This document shows, one piece after another, positions 1 through 9,639 of a stretch of DNA of 64,000 nt. Position 1 is the stretch's first letter. Every line of letters begins with the position of its first letter. The translations under genes and the position numbers were made by a program. Below the pieces are notes generated by a model. It had not been told where the DNA came from. It ran no database searches and worked only from the letters and a program-made list of their open reading frames with translations. The stretch spans positions 62,001 to 126,000 of the forward strand of contig CAKQGQ010000003.1 in the NCBI GenBank assembly GCA_934233735.1, given 5' to 3'. Source of the stretch: an uncultured Clostridia bacterium. GTDB lineage: Bacteria > Bacillota > Clostridia > Peptostreptococcales > Anaerovoracaceae.

Positions 1-562
1 CCGCTGCCTCATCGAACCTGAATTCACCTGTAGTGATCATATTCTTTGCGTTTGGTTCGGGATGTTCAAAAAAATCACATCCGAATTCCATATTCAAAGA
101 GACATTACATTCCGTTTTGTATATTTTCCCCTTGTATTCGGTCTGAATAATACTATTTCCAATGCTATCCGTATAAAGGGCATAATGCTTTGTGTTTTGC
201 GTTTTATAGATCCGGACAGTTGGTGCTTTTCCCTCAATTCCATGCACAGAGGGCTCTACCGCATAATAGTTTCCATTTTCCTTTATCGCAAAAAATCCAT
301 GTACGCCATAGCAGCTCAATGCCACCTGTCGAAGTTCCGACACATGCAAAGAGCCTTCAGGAGAAACAATCTTTCCATCGGAATCCACCCTTAATTCAGA
401 ATCGCTCATGTACCGTGTGTGACCCGTTTCGGTATCGTAGGCATCATACCCGTCAATCCAGTATAGTTGTTCTGTAGTCTCATTTGTCTCTGCAGACACG
501 ATACCGGTCATCGCCATAACAAGCACGGCCGTAAAGAAAAATATCCTTATTATCTTTTTCAT
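1..562 (-). CDS. Secreted repeat protein, C-terminus beyond window edge
   Basis: An open frame of 187 codons runs off the left edge with no stop. The ATG at 562 follows GGAGGAAGAA, a good ribosome binding site. Residues 1 to about 24 form a signal peptide (MKKII, a hydrophobic run, then VSA). The mature part has the pattern YWIDGYD, a DSDGKIVSPEGS stretch, GVHGFFAIKENGNYYAVE and a later KGKIYK, which matches the first half of the ~260-residue repeat in the 851-aa protein at 10725-13280 (CWVTGGD, DEDGII, GYFAVEKGGKYYALE). It is therefore a paralogue of that protein. The function of the repeat is unknown to me. Whether a dockerin follows lies outside the window. A half operator sits about 90 bases upstream. 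Confidence 0.8.
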   Translation of the reverse strand, partial: MKKIIRIFFFTAVLVMAMTGIVSAETNETTEQLYWIDGYDAYDTETGHTRYMSDSELRVDSDGKIVSPEGSLHVSELRQVALSCYGVHGFFAIKENGNYYAVEPSVHGIEGKAPTVRIYKTQNTKHYALYTDSIGNSIIQTEYKGKIYKTECNVSLNMEFGCDFFEHPEPNAKNMITTGEFRFDEAA

Positions 563-639
563 TTCTTCCTCCGATCCGCTTGAAAATCCATCATAGGCTT
601 TCCATCCTGAAAATATCGTTCCATCACATTATTTATCTA

Positions 640-668
640 TGTTCAAAGCATTCCGCTAAATGTTCAAA
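640..668. promoter_or_regulatory. Half operator flanked by TGTTCAAA direct repeats
   Basis: TTCCGCTAAA at 651-660 matches one arm of the palindromes at 10661-10679 and 13377-13395. It continues as CCGCTAAATGT, as the 13377 site does. It is flanked by two TGTTCAAA copies at 640-647 and 661-668. It lies 78-107 bases upstream of the start of the gene at 1-562, so it probably sits at that gene's promoter. The left arm is degenerate. The rest of the 563-835 gap is AT-rich with nothing else recognisable apart from the hairpin at 744-778. Confidence 0.4.
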
Positions 669-743
669 ATTCAAAAAATATATTTATTATATCTATCCAA
701 AAAAGTTCATATCTTCGCACACAAATATCACACACTTTTATGC

Positions 744-778
744 GACCCCCGGCACGCTTTGCGGGCATGCCGAGGGTC
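744..778 (-). terminator. GC-rich hairpin after the 1657-aa gene
   Basis: GACCC-CCGGCA pairs with TGCCG-AGGGTC across a 13-base loop, 58 bases after the stop of the 836-5809 gene. No T-run follows on the minus strand, so it may be a weak or Rho-assisted terminator or an mRNA 3' end stabiliser. Confidence 0.4.
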
Positions 779-835
779 ATCATGGTTTATTTTGTTCCTA
801 TGAATTTCTTGCACGGGTTTCGTGCGTCTTACCTA

Positions 836-3800
836 TTACTTTTTCGTCCACTTTCTGTTTGCGTACTTGCACTGTTTCAGCTCTGTCTTTGCTGCTAACT
901 TGCCGTCTTTGTCATATACCATGACTCTTGCCTTGTAGTAGTACATTGTACCCTTCTTGCCTGCCGTGTTCAGGTAGTTCGGAACATCCTTAGTCACTGC
1001 TGCTTTGTAGCCTTTTGCCTTCTTCGTGCTTCTGTAGAATTTGTATTTTACAGTGTAGCCGTTCTTTTCGATTTCGGAAACATCGCCCTTAATCGTAATC
1101 TTGATGCTGCCACTCTTCAGCTTAGCGGATCTTGCCTTCAAAGTAAGTTCTTTTACCGCTTTCTGTACATCGAAAGTCGAAGCGCCGATGGAAGCCTTGA
1201 TTGCTTCCGCCTCAGCCTTAAGCTCTGCCATCGTCTTTCCGGTCTGAGCTTTCATTTCCTTATCTACAGCTGCTTTTTCCGCTGCAGAAAGCTTGTCATA
1301 CTTGTCAGAGGCTTCTAAAACTTTTTCGTAATTTTCCGCATCGGCTGCTTTTACAAGCTCGCCGTTAATCGTCATATTGTCCTTAATGAAGTCTTTTGCG
1401 ACTTTTTCAGGAGTGTCCGTCGGAATTACGAATCCACCGCCACCACCGCTGAAAGAAGAATCTGCCCACGGTGTAGCTGTTCCTGTTACTGTTGCGTAAT
1501 TCCTATCATTCGGTGTAAATGACCATCCGTATTTTGCGCCTTTTTTAATTGGAGCGTTATCGCCGTCATTCCACGTAAATGTACCTTCAACGCCAAATCC
1601 GCTTGCTGCATCTGCCTTAATCTCACCGAGAGTTTTTCCTTCAGCATTAACGGTCGGAAGCTTCGGTGCACCTGTAACCTTAGCTTTATTGATGGTTACC
1701 TTGATTGTAGTTACTGCTGCTGCATATGCTTCGTCACTTGGAGTAAATGTCACTTTTACATTTTTGCCGTTGTTGACTGCAGTTAAGTCTTCGCTGCCGT
1801 CAAATGACCATGTTCCTTCAATTGTCTTTCCGTCAACAGTTGCGGTTCCCTTGATAGCCTCTGCTGTAATCGGCGTTCCTGTGTATGTGACTTCGATATC
1901 ACTTGCTTTAAGTTCTGGAACCGTTTTTTCGGTTGCATTTATCGTAAGCTTGATTTCATAGTCCTCATAGTTTGTCGCTTTTACTTTGATTGTTATAACA
2001 CCTGCTGACGCTGCGGAATCTGTTACTGTATAGGACAGTTTTCCATCTTTTACTTCAGGAGTTCCTGCAATTACATTGGAATCTGCCGTTATGCTCTGAA
2101 TGTCGTATCCGTCTTTCAGATACTTCGAAAGATCATAAACTGCGGATGTTCCTTTTGTTGCAGTGCTGTTCAAAGTCTGCGTTCCGTAAACTGCTTTTGC
2201 GATATCTACATTTGCTTTAGCTGTGTTTACTGCCAGTTTATAGTTGTCATTCCAAAGTTCTACCGTAACGGTTACTTCCTTATCCGTTCCGGCGTTGTCA
2301 TCTGCCATAACGCCTGTTGCCCTGTAGTCAACGCCCTTTCTTAAGACCGCATCACCAAATGTAACTGCAGTAACCTTTACATCCTTCTGTCCTGCTACAT
2401 AAGCGCGCTTCTCAAAGCTTGCTCCGGTAATTGCGATTTCCTTTTTCGCAATTGTGAAGCTCTTCGTAAGTGTACCTGTGTAGTTGTTCTGTCCGGAAAT
2501 GGAGAGTGTATACTTTCCGGCATTTGTTCCGGTGTTTGCGCTTACCGCATAGTCCGTGCCTTCAGCAAGCGTAATATCATTAAGCTTAACACTGCTTACG
2601 GTCTGTGTCTGTTCCGCACCGGTGTAAGTTAATGCGGTTCCAAGCTCAATCTCAGCTCCGTTTATGGATTTCTGTGCGATCGTGAATTCTTTCGAACCCG
2701 TATAGATTTCCGTTGCTGTTTCACAAGATACGGTTACTGTGTAGTCTCCGGCTTTTGTCGGAGCTGTTTCTGAATCTGTCAATACAGTTCCGTCTTTTGC
2801 AGTACCGCTGTACTTAACTGTTGTGGTCTGCACGCCGGAAGGTGCTTTGTATATAGGTTCTTGCGCTGCATCGCCGAATGTCCATCCGCTCTGGTTTACT
2901 GTGAGCTCCTTAACTTCTTTATCGGTTACTGTAATCTTAATAGCGTTATCTTTTCTGTATGCGTTGTACTCCGGAGTTCCATCACCGTTTAAGTCCTTCG
3001 CTGCAATGCTGACATTGAGTACAACTTCGCCTGTCTTATCGTCAGCTGTTGTTAAAACAGAACCATCAAGCGTTGCTGCATCAGTAGTTCCCACTAATGC
3101 AAACGAGATTTCTCCCTGTGCGCCTGAAACCAATGTATTAAGGTAGAGTGTGTTGCCGCCTTTTGTTATGGTTCTTGCTTCTGTGATAGTCGGAGTTTGA
3201 TTGATTGGTTTAATCTTCCATGTTTTATTCTTAATCGTGCCTGTTACTTCACAGTTCGTGCTGTCTACTGCTTTTGCTTCTGCTGTTGCAGTATATGTTC
3301 CTACATACCTTCCCGCATTGTCGGTGTAGTCAATAACGATGCTCGTCGGTACATTTACAAGCTGTACTCCCTGAAGCTCATTGTTGAAATCGAATTCCGC
3401 GGTCTCAACCCATTTCAAGCTGCTGACATCGATTTGGGCCTTCGTGATATTCACTGTGTTGGAACCTGTCAGCGGTTCATGATTTGGTGCAGTCACCTGC
3501 CAGTATACAGTCTGCGCACCATCTGTGACATTTATAAATGTAGGTGCAGTTGTTGAATATGAGCTGGTTTCCCATTTCTTATATTTAACTGTCAGCGGTT
3601 GATTTCCTACTGCGGAAAGCTTCGCAGGGTCATAAACGATTCCATGTTCCTTTCCGTCATATGCGGCTGCATAGTCTGCGAATGCACCGTTGTTTGTGAT
3701 TGTTGCCGGGGAAATCTTGAATGGCTGATTATGCTCTCCTGTGTAATTGCCTTTTCCTGTGATGGTCATTTCATAATTATCGCCGGCATCCGTTGCTTTA

Positions 3801-5809
3801 TTGTCAAAAACATCATAGTCATTGGTAGTTAATATTAATTTTCCTGCTCTAACCTCCGTTACTTCGAATGTAAGCAGACTTCCGGTATAAGTTTTTTCTG
3901 CAACAGCAGTTGCCCCTGTAATTTTGGCAGGCTTTACCTCAGCATATACTGTCGTAGTATAGGTCTGATAGTTTTCTCTGCTGATTTCTACATAGATTGT
4001 CTTGCTGTCGGATACATTTGTAACCATTGGGATTCCGGCTTCATATGTGCCGTTCTCCGAAGTCTTATACTTAATTGTATATCCTTCCGTTTTAGTCGTA
4101 TCAACAGTTACTGCTGCCTGTGCTTCACCGTTGTAGGTAACGGTATTGCCTTTGACTGCATTCTTAACTGTATCCTCAATTGCTTTTCCTGTTATCGTAA
4201 ATTGTGATGTTACCTCAGCAATGTCCTTATAGTTTGTTCCTCTGGATGCTGAAACTCCAACCCAATAGGTTCCCGCATTCGTCGGCGCTTCTGTGAGTGA
4301 TTCTCCCTTGGAACCATTGTTGTCACTATACCATTTTACTGTGACGCGTCCGTCGCCGTTGTAATGATATGCAATATCTGCTTTTGATGCGTCGGAGTCC
4401 GTAAGAGCTTTGCACTGTATCGGTTCTCCGTCATAAGTAATATTTGCAATCGGGTTGATGCCGAGGGTTCCTGTGATTTGATTAATAGTATATGTCTGCT
4501 CTAAATTCCCTGCAAACGCATAATTTCCTGCACCGTTATCGACAACCTTTACTTTCGCAGTTCCTGCCTCTCTATTATTGCTGTATGTAAGAGTATACTC
4601 AGATTCAGGGATAATTTCGTTACCGTCTTTTACAACAACTGTCGCTTCAACCGGTTTGCTATATTGGTAATCGTAGCTTCCTTCAATAATAATGGTAGGA
4701 TTCGTTACTGTTTTTCTGTTTACGGTTACATTTACCGGAACCGTAACAGCCTGATAATTTTCTGAGTCATTCGGTCTGAATACGGATTCTAAGATCTTAT
4801 TAGTGCCTGCATCTCCATATGACTCAAGGTTCTTCCATGCAAAAGTTCCCGGAACCACGATTCCATTGCATTCCATTACGCCGTCTTTAATAGCATCGTT
4901 TGAAACTGCATCTTTATATGTAACCGTTGCTGTTGGGGCAGTCTTGACAATCGGCGTATCCTTCGAAGCGGTTTCCGCAAACTCCGCTGTGAAAGTAACT
5001 GTTTTACCATCAGCGGATATCACTGGGTTTGACGCCTTTTGGTATTCAAATGATGGTACAAAATCCGAGACGAAAATATAGCCTTCACTTGCTGTCAGAG
5101 TTACATTTGCCTTATATACGGTTCCTGCCGCAAATTTATCCGGGTTTCCTCCCCATGCGATTGTTCCTGTGAATCTACCGTTTGTATCTGTGATGGATGT
5201 CTGCGGTACAGCATTCTTTACAGGGGCTGTAATTGGTACATAAGTTGTGCCGGAAAGTGCTCTCGAAATCTCAACCGGAGTTACATCTGCATTAGAGTTC
5301 CAGTTTCCATCTCCCGATACTTTTCCAAGCGCTAAATTCGTAACCCCTAAACTTATTTTTCCGATTTTATCGGCAGCAATAGTTGCCTTAATTGTCATCA
5401 ACTTTTGCTCTGCCGTTATACATCTGTCCTCTGTGGTTCCTGATGCAGCATAAAGCTTAGATTTTGCATCATAACCCTGAAAGGAAGCAAAGATTCCGTC
5501 TGGACGAAGATCTTCATCATATGTTAAAACCTCGACTTTATAGTCTTGGTTCTTTTTTTCGCCTAATGTCATTCCCTCCGGTGCGGCAAGTTTAAAGCTG
5601 ATTGCACCTATTTTTATTCCCGATTTTGGAACGACACTTATTGTGTATTCAATCTGTACATTATTTGTTCCGTCCGCAATAAATGATGCCTTATCCGGAA
5701 CTACTTTTAGTATTGCATCATATTCGCTTTCGGCTGCGTAAGCTGATATGGGCATCATTGTAAAAATCAAGCATATGCTCATTATCAGCGTAAATAGTTT
5801 TCTTTTCAT
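836..5809 (-). CDS. Giant secreted cohesin/Ig-repeat surface protein
   Basis: A 1657-residue surface protein. The ATG at 5809 is 8 bases after AAAGGAG; a TTG two codons earlier is too close to it. Domains in order: signal peptide (1 to ~26, ending SAYA); a cohesin-like beta domain (~30-175, with the KIGAISFKLAAPEGM core strand); then many ~80-100-residue MBG/YDG-type Ig-like repeats, each with an ITYDG/LTYTGAEQ-like strand and a GNYTG or GKYTLSISG strand; a Gly-rich hinge (FSGGGGGFV); a charged helical stalk (~1470-1550); and a basic C-terminal fibronectin-III-like module (YKFYRSTKKAKGY ... YYYKARV). There is no LPXTG or SLH motif. I infer a cell-surface scaffold that could hold dockerin proteins from the same cluster. 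The cohesin call rests on the sequence pattern and should be confirmed by profile search. Confidence 0.8.
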   Translation of the reverse strand: MKRKLFTLIMSICLIFTMMPISAYAAESEYDAILKVVPDKASFIADGTNNVQIEYTISVVPKSGIKIGAISFKLAAPEGMTLGEKKNQDYKVEVLTYDEDLRPDGIFASFQGYDAKSKLYAASGTTEDRCITAEQKLMTIKATIAADKIGKISLGVTNLALGKVSGDGNWNSNADVTPVEISRALSGTTYVPITAPVKNAVPQTSITDTNGRFTGTIAWGGNPDKFAAGTVYKANVTLTASEGYIFVSDFVPSFEYQKASNPVISADGKTVTFTAEFAETASKDTPIVKTAPTATVTYKDAVSNDAIKDGVMECNGIVVPGTFAWKNLESYGDAGTNKILESVFRPNDSENYQAVTVPVNVTVNRKTVTNPTIIIEGSYDYQYSKPVEATVVVKDGNEIIPESEYTLTYSNNREAGTAKVKVVDNGAGNYAFAGNLEQTYTINQITGTLGINPIANITYDGEPIQCKALTDSDASKADIAYHYNGDGRVTVKWYSDNNGSKGESLTEAPTNAGTYWVGVSASRGTNYKDIAEVTSQFTITGKAIEDTVKNAVKGNTVTYNGEAQAAVTVDTTKTEGYTIKYKTSENGTYEAGIPMVTNVSDSKTIYVEISRENYQTYTTTVYAEVKPAKITGATAVAEKTYTGSLLTFEVTEVRAGKLILTTNDYDVFDNKATDAGDNYEMTITGKGNYTGEHNQPFKISPATITNNGAFADYAAAYDGKEHGIVYDPAKLSAVGNQPLTVKYKKWETSSYSTTAPTFINVTDGAQTVYWQVTAPNHEPLTGSNTVNITKAQIDVSSLKWVETAEFDFNNELQGVQLVNVPTSIVIDYTDNAGRYVGTYTATAEAKAVDSTNCEVTGTIKNKTWKIKPINQTPTITEARTITKGGNTLYLNTLVSGAQGEISFALVGTTDAATLDGSVLTTADDKTGEVVLNVSIAAKDLNGDGTPEYNAYRKDNAIKITVTDKEVKELTVNQSGWTFGDAAQEPIYKAPSGVQTTTVKYSGTAKDGTVLTDSETAPTKAGDYTVTVSCETATEIYTGSKEFTIAQKSINGAEIELGTALTYTGAEQTQTVSSVKLNDITLAEGTDYAVSANTGTNAGKYTLSISGQNNYTGTLTKSFTIAKKEIAITGASFEKRAYVAGQKDVKVTAVTFGDAVLRKGVDYRATGVMADDNAGTDKEVTVTVELWNDNYKLAVNTAKANVDIAKAVYGTQTLNSTATKGTSAVYDLSKYLKDGYDIQSITADSNVIAGTPEVKDGKLSYTVTDSAASAGVITIKVKATNYEDYEIKLTINATEKTVPELKASDIEVTYTGTPITAEAIKGTATVDGKTIEGTWSFDGSEDLTAVNNGKNVKVTFTPSDEAYAAAVTTIKVTINKAKVTGAPKLPTVNAEGKTLGEIKADAASGFGVEGTFTWNDGDNAPIKKGAKYGWSFTPNDRNYATVTGTATPWADSSFSGGGGGFVIPTDTPEKVAKDFIKDNMTINGELVKAADAENYEKVLEASDKYDKLSAAEKAAVDKEMKAQTGKTMAELKAEAEAIKASIGASTFDVQKAVKELTLKARSAKLKSGSIKITIKGDVSEIEKNGYTVKYKFYRSTKKAKGYKAAVTKDVPNYLNTAGKKGTMYYYKARVMVYDKDGKLAAKTELKQCKYANRKWTKK

Positions 5810-5830
5810 TTTCAAAACTCCTTTCTTTTA

Positions 5831-7519
5831 TCACTTAAATGGATTGGTTCCATTCATATGCGTATATATTCGCTGCATATCTGTCGCATCAATGTTTCCG
5901 TCTTGATTAACATCACCACACTCTATATCGGAAAGCGGGTTTGTTCCGTTCATATGTGCATATATTCGTTGCATATCTGTTGCATCAATGCTGCCATCTT
6001 TATTTACATCTCCTCTAAGGAAAATCTTTATATTTTTTGATGTTAAATTTTCTGTTATTAAAAGATTTTCTTTATATGTGACATGGACTTTCTTACTCAC
6101 TCTCAAGGTATATTCGCCTGCCGCAACTCCCGCAATACTGTATTCTGCAGAGTTTCCTGTAGCAGCTTTGCTATATGCAGGTTTCGTTTCACCCTTTTTA
6201 ATCAGTTCAATCGTTACTTCATCTGTCTCGCTTCCGAAGCTCGTCACCGTTCCGCTTACTGTTACCCCCTCAGAAAGATGCCGGTCTTCTTTGAATGCGT
6301 CCAAGGTTTCCTGCTCAGCCACAAGATATTTGGAAAAATGCTTTGTCTTAAAGACAAATTTGCTACCGTCACTTGAAACCTTTCCTTCTACCGGTGTACA
6401 ATTGGTATCTGTATAGTTCCAGCATTTCAGTGTTTTTTCTTGCAAGGAGGTAGGCAAGTCTAATGCAACTTCCACTTCTCCGCCGCCAAAATTCGTAACA
6501 TCCGCAACGAATTCGCCCGCATTGTTCACGAGTTTAGCAGTTACATCGAAATTCACCGCATTCTTTGTTTCCTGCCCGATAAGAATGTTGTCTTCTTTGG
6601 TTACCGAAATAAGCAGGTTTTCGCCTTCTGCATTTTTATTAACGCTTGCCGCAGCTGCCGTATTGAAATTCAGCGCTCCCGCATTGGTTTGAACAATCAG
6701 GGCTTTTCCCTTTTCAGCAACTAAATCTGCCGCGGTTTTTGAAATTTCAACTTCTGTTGTTTCCGCTGCCGTCCCTGAGGTCAGATCGATAATCGCATCT
6801 CCACCGGAAGCAAGCGTTTCTGCAATCAGCTGCTGCTTGACTACAGCAGTCCCCGTCGAATCAGTCGTTGCTTTAATTTTTGTCGTCCCTTCTACCGTTG
6901 TAATTTCTCCGCCGTTTCCGTTTGTGCTGTATATGCTTGTATCCGCGTTAACAACATTGAAATAAACGGTTTCCGGTGTGCCTGCTGAACCGGAGGTCAA
7001 AAGAAATGCCTCACGCTTTTCATCTAAAATTTTAAATGCATATTTCTTCTCCTGTGTCAGCGCGGTATTCGCTTCGAAAATGAAGGTTACCAGCTTGCCA
7101 CTCGCTTTATTCGTAAATTCTTCCTGTTTTCCATCCTTGCCATGACTTCCAAAACTACAAAACAGCGGATTTGCATTCTTTTCGCCGAAGAAGCTGACTC
7201 CGCCTTCAAAGAAATCGCCCTCTTCTGTATCAAGCAAAGCAAACTCCTCCGGATATTGCAACTTAAACTGCAATCCCGACATTCCTTCTTCAGCATTTTC
7301 TTTGACACCTATCGTCAGCGCAACCTTATCGCTCGTTCTGTCATTAAGCGTTGTCAGGCTTGCCTCCAAAGTGATTTGCCCGGATGTCGCTGCATAAGCT
7401 GCATTTCGAAGAAGATTTTCGTTTCCCGGCAAAACAGCTGATGTCAATATCAGTGCAAGCGCCAGCAGCAATGCGAAAGTTTTCTTCCGGCCTACAGCCT
7501 TCCTTTCTCTTCTTTCCAT
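5831..7519 (-). CDS. Secreted cohesin + dockerin adaptor protein
   Basis: 562 residues, ATG at 7519 after GGAAAGGAAAAAG. The signal peptide lies within the first ~44 residues. Residues ~48-200 look like a cohesin: an initial ITLEASLTTLND strand, MSGLQFKLQYPEEFAL, then GKLVTFIFEAN. A central beta-rich region (~205-400) ends in FVFKTKHFSKYLVAE, and a CNA/carboxypeptidase-like strand region (SGTVTSFG...YSIAGVAAGEYTLRV) follows. The last 63 residues are a type I dockerin with two near-identical calcium loops, GDVNKDGSIDATDMQRIY and GDVNQDGNIDATDMQRIY. A cohesin at one end and a dockerin at the other make this a candidate adaptor scaffoldin. It starts 60 bases after the transglutaminase gene and is followed 21 bases later by the giant cohesin protein, so these are probably one operon. 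Confidence 0.82.
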   Translation of the reverse strand: MERRERKAVGRKKTFALLLALALILTSAVLPGNENLLRNAAYAATSGQITLEASLTTLNDRTSDKVALTIGVKENAEEGMSGLQFKLQYPEEFALLDTEEGDFFEGGVSFFGEKNANPLFCSFGSHGKDGKQEEFTNKASGKLVTFIFEANTALTQEKKYAFKILDEKREAFLLTSGSAGTPETVYFNVVNADTSIYSTNGNGGEITTVEGTTKIKATTDSTGTAVVKQQLIAETLASGGDAIIDLTSGTAAETTEVEISKTAADLVAEKGKALIVQTNAGALNFNTAAAASVNKNAEGENLLISVTKEDNILIGQETKNAVNFDVTAKLVNNAGEFVADVTNFGGGEVEVALDLPTSLQEKTLKCWNYTDTNCTPVEGKVSSDGSKFVFKTKHFSKYLVAEQETLDAFKEDRHLSEGVTVSGTVTSFGSETDEVTIELIKKGETKPAYSKAATGNSAEYSIAGVAAGEYTLRVSKKVHVTYKENLLITENLTSKNIKIFLRGDVNKDGSIDATDMQRIYAHMNGTNPLSDIECGDVNQDGNIDATDMQRIYTHMNGTNPFK

Positions 7520-7579
7520 AACTTTTTCCTTTCCATAAATTTCTTTTTTGACTTTCTATTTCAAAATAACTTAGTGATA

Positions 7580-9622
7580 CTATCCTGCATTCTCAAAGTC
7601 CGCAATTTCTTTACTGCCATTTTCATAGTCTTCAAGATACTCATAGTCTTTCCATCCTGCTAAGTGGCGTTGAAGAATCGTTAAATCCACTATGTTGATT
7701 ATTCCGTCATCATTGATGTCTGCCGCGCACCAATTTCCGTTTTTAAGGTAATTATTCCATTCCGCAATGTATCTTGTAAGGAAGATCGCATCCGAAGTAT
7801 CCACAACACCGTTGTCATCTAAATCTCCGAGATCGTAAAAAAGCCACCTGTTCTCTGTCGCAGTATCTTGTGTCGTTGCTTCCTTTCCAACGAAAATGTA
7901 ACTGCTATAGCATCCTTGTCCTTCTATGTTTACAGCCATTACATACTCACCTGCCAACAATCTATCTGAAAAATTCTTGCGGTAAGTTCCGTAATACTTT
8001 TTGTTAACATAATCATTACAATCTTTCCATTCTGCATCGATATCAGCGACTTCCTTGACGCATAAATCGTCCTCATTTTCTCCTTTCCCCACAGGAAGCA
8101 GAATCTTCTCCTCTATCACGCTGTCTTCCGTTCCATACGGATAAAATCGAATCGTTACCGCATCGGCGCTTACTTTGCCCTGCTCTAAATATCCGTAAAT
8201 GGTGCTCTCATATTGCAGTTCGAAATGATATTCAATCTCTCCCATACTGCTATATCCAGGAAGGTACGTTCCTTCATAATCTCTGCTTTCAAGTATCTTT
8301 TCCGCTGAACTTACATCAAAAAGTTTTCCCAATGCTTCCTCTGTTGAATTGTCACCAATAGCATAGATTCGGGCATATATTATATTTTCTTTAAATTGCT
8401 TTTCTAACTTTGCGATAAAATCGTCTTCGTCAATATTCTCTCCGACTATAACCAGACAGTCCGGGTTTTGAGTGTAATACCAATACTCTGTTGCATCACA
8501 ATCAAAAAGAACATAATTCGGAAAGTTTTCATCAGTAGCATCTGAAATTATATGATCTTTTTCCATCTGCTCCGTTGTAATGTTAAAATATGCATAGAAT
8601 ATATCCGATTCTCTGTCTCCTTGGTCATCCCAAGTAACATCCACCTGATACCATTGTCCATCATCAAGCTTAACTACATTCCAAGTATGTCCGACATCCT
8701 TACTGGTTCCTGATACTGTATAATTCTCAATGCCTCTTTTATTTAAGAGGACCTGCATGGCACGAGTGTAGCTTTCACACACGGCAACCCCGGTCATAAT
8801 TGCACCGTAAGCATCATGATTATGAATATATTCGTCCTCATAATCATAGGAACTGTTCAGCGCAATCCAGTCATGAAAAAACAATTCACTTTCATATTCG
8901 CTCATTCCTGCGGTTTGCTCTGCGATTTCGTCTACCTTCGCGTCAAACTCTGCCTTCGCAGCTACTATTTCATCACGAGTATCAAAGGTATACACATTCG
9001 CTATTATCGGTTTTCCCTCCGAATCCTCTGTCTCGTCGACAAAAGCAATTTTCGTAATCTCATCACTTCCCTCATACACATAATTTATGTATGTGCCGTT
9101 TCCCCACCAAAAGAACTCTGGATAGTCTTCTTTAACTAAATAGTAAACCATGTCTGCCTCAGCGGATGTAACAGCATCCTTCTCATCCCATGTAAATTCC
9201 ACAGACAATGCATGATGATCGATGGCACTCGCAATTTTTTCATAAACATAGCTGAGATTATTGGCATTCTTTAATTCGTTCAAATAGTTTTTTCCGATTT
9301 TATCTTTGCCATATTCTTTAATGCCGGAAATGGATTCTTGTGTTTCCTGCCCTGAAGCAATGCGTCGAACAGCTTTTCTCGCAGCTTGGTTCTGTGCGGA
9401 ATCCGGCAGCGGCAAACATACGCCTTTCGGTCTTTCATACCCACAGTCATGCCCTTCGCCCGGGGATGCAGGCTGCGATTCGGGCGCAGCTGATGCGACA
9501 TTTTCGGTCGCCGCTCCTGCAGTGTTTTCCGCCTCCGCCGCAAATACCGTACCTGCTGCCTGCGGCATGCAAGTGAATATCAAGCATAGGGACGCTGCAA
9601 TAACTAAAATTCGTTTCTTCAT
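7580..9622 (-). CDS. Secreted transglutaminase-like protein with dockerin
   Basis: 680 residues. The ATG at 9622 follows AGGAGGTGCGT; an upstream in-frame ATG at 9643 lacks an RBS. Signal peptide ~1-29 (ending VFAA). The core (~255-345) is a transglutaminase/protease-like fold with the catalytic triad visible: Cys282 in VAVCESY, His312 in GHTWNVV and Asp328 in YQVDVTWDD. It could crosslink, deamidate or cleave peptides; the fold alone does not say which. The C-terminus has a type I dockerin: GDLDDNGVVDTSDAIFL, then ADINDDGIINIVDLTIL, each followed by a helix (RHLAGWKDYEYL in the second). It overlaps the RBS context of the preceding cohesin gene (17-base gap), so the two are co-transcribed. 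Inferred role: cargo enzyme of the surface assembly. Confidence 0.85.
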   Translation of the reverse strand: MKKRILVIAASLCLIFTCMPQAAGTVFAAEAENTAGAATENVASAAPESQPASPGEGHDCGYERPKGVCLPLPDSAQNQAARKAVRRIASGQETQESISGIKEYGKDKIGKNYLNELKNANNLSYVYEKIASAIDHHALSVEFTWDEKDAVTSAEADMVYYLVKEDYPEFFWWGNGTYINYVYEGSDEITKIAFVDETEDSEGKPIIANVYTFDTRDEIVAAKAEFDAKVDEIAEQTAGMSEYESELFFHDWIALNSSYDYEDEYIHNHDAYGAIMTGVAVCESYTRAMQVLLNKRGIENYTVSGTSKDVGHTWNVVKLDDGQWYQVDVTWDDQGDRESDIFYAYFNITTEQMEKDHIISDATDENFPNYVLFDCDATEYWYYTQNPDCLVIVGENIDEDDFIAKLEKQFKENIIYARIYAIGDNSTEEALGKLFDVSSAEKILESRDYEGTYLPGYSSMGEIEYHFELQYESTIYGYLEQGKVSADAVTIRFYPYGTEDSVIEEKILLPVGKGENEDDLCVKEVADIDAEWKDCNDYVNKKYYGTYRKNFSDRLLAGEYVMAVNIEGQGCYSSYIFVGKEATTQDTATENRWLFYDLGDLDDNGVVDTSDAIFLTRYIAEWNNYLKNGNWCAADINDDGIINIVDLTILQRHLAGWKDYEYLEDYENGSKEIADFENAG

Positions 9623-9639
9623 ACGCACCTCCTGTTTCA

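Noticed and set aside
744..778. Classical Rho-independent terminator
   Set aside because: A good stem but no T-run on either strand; kept only as a low-confidence hairpin.
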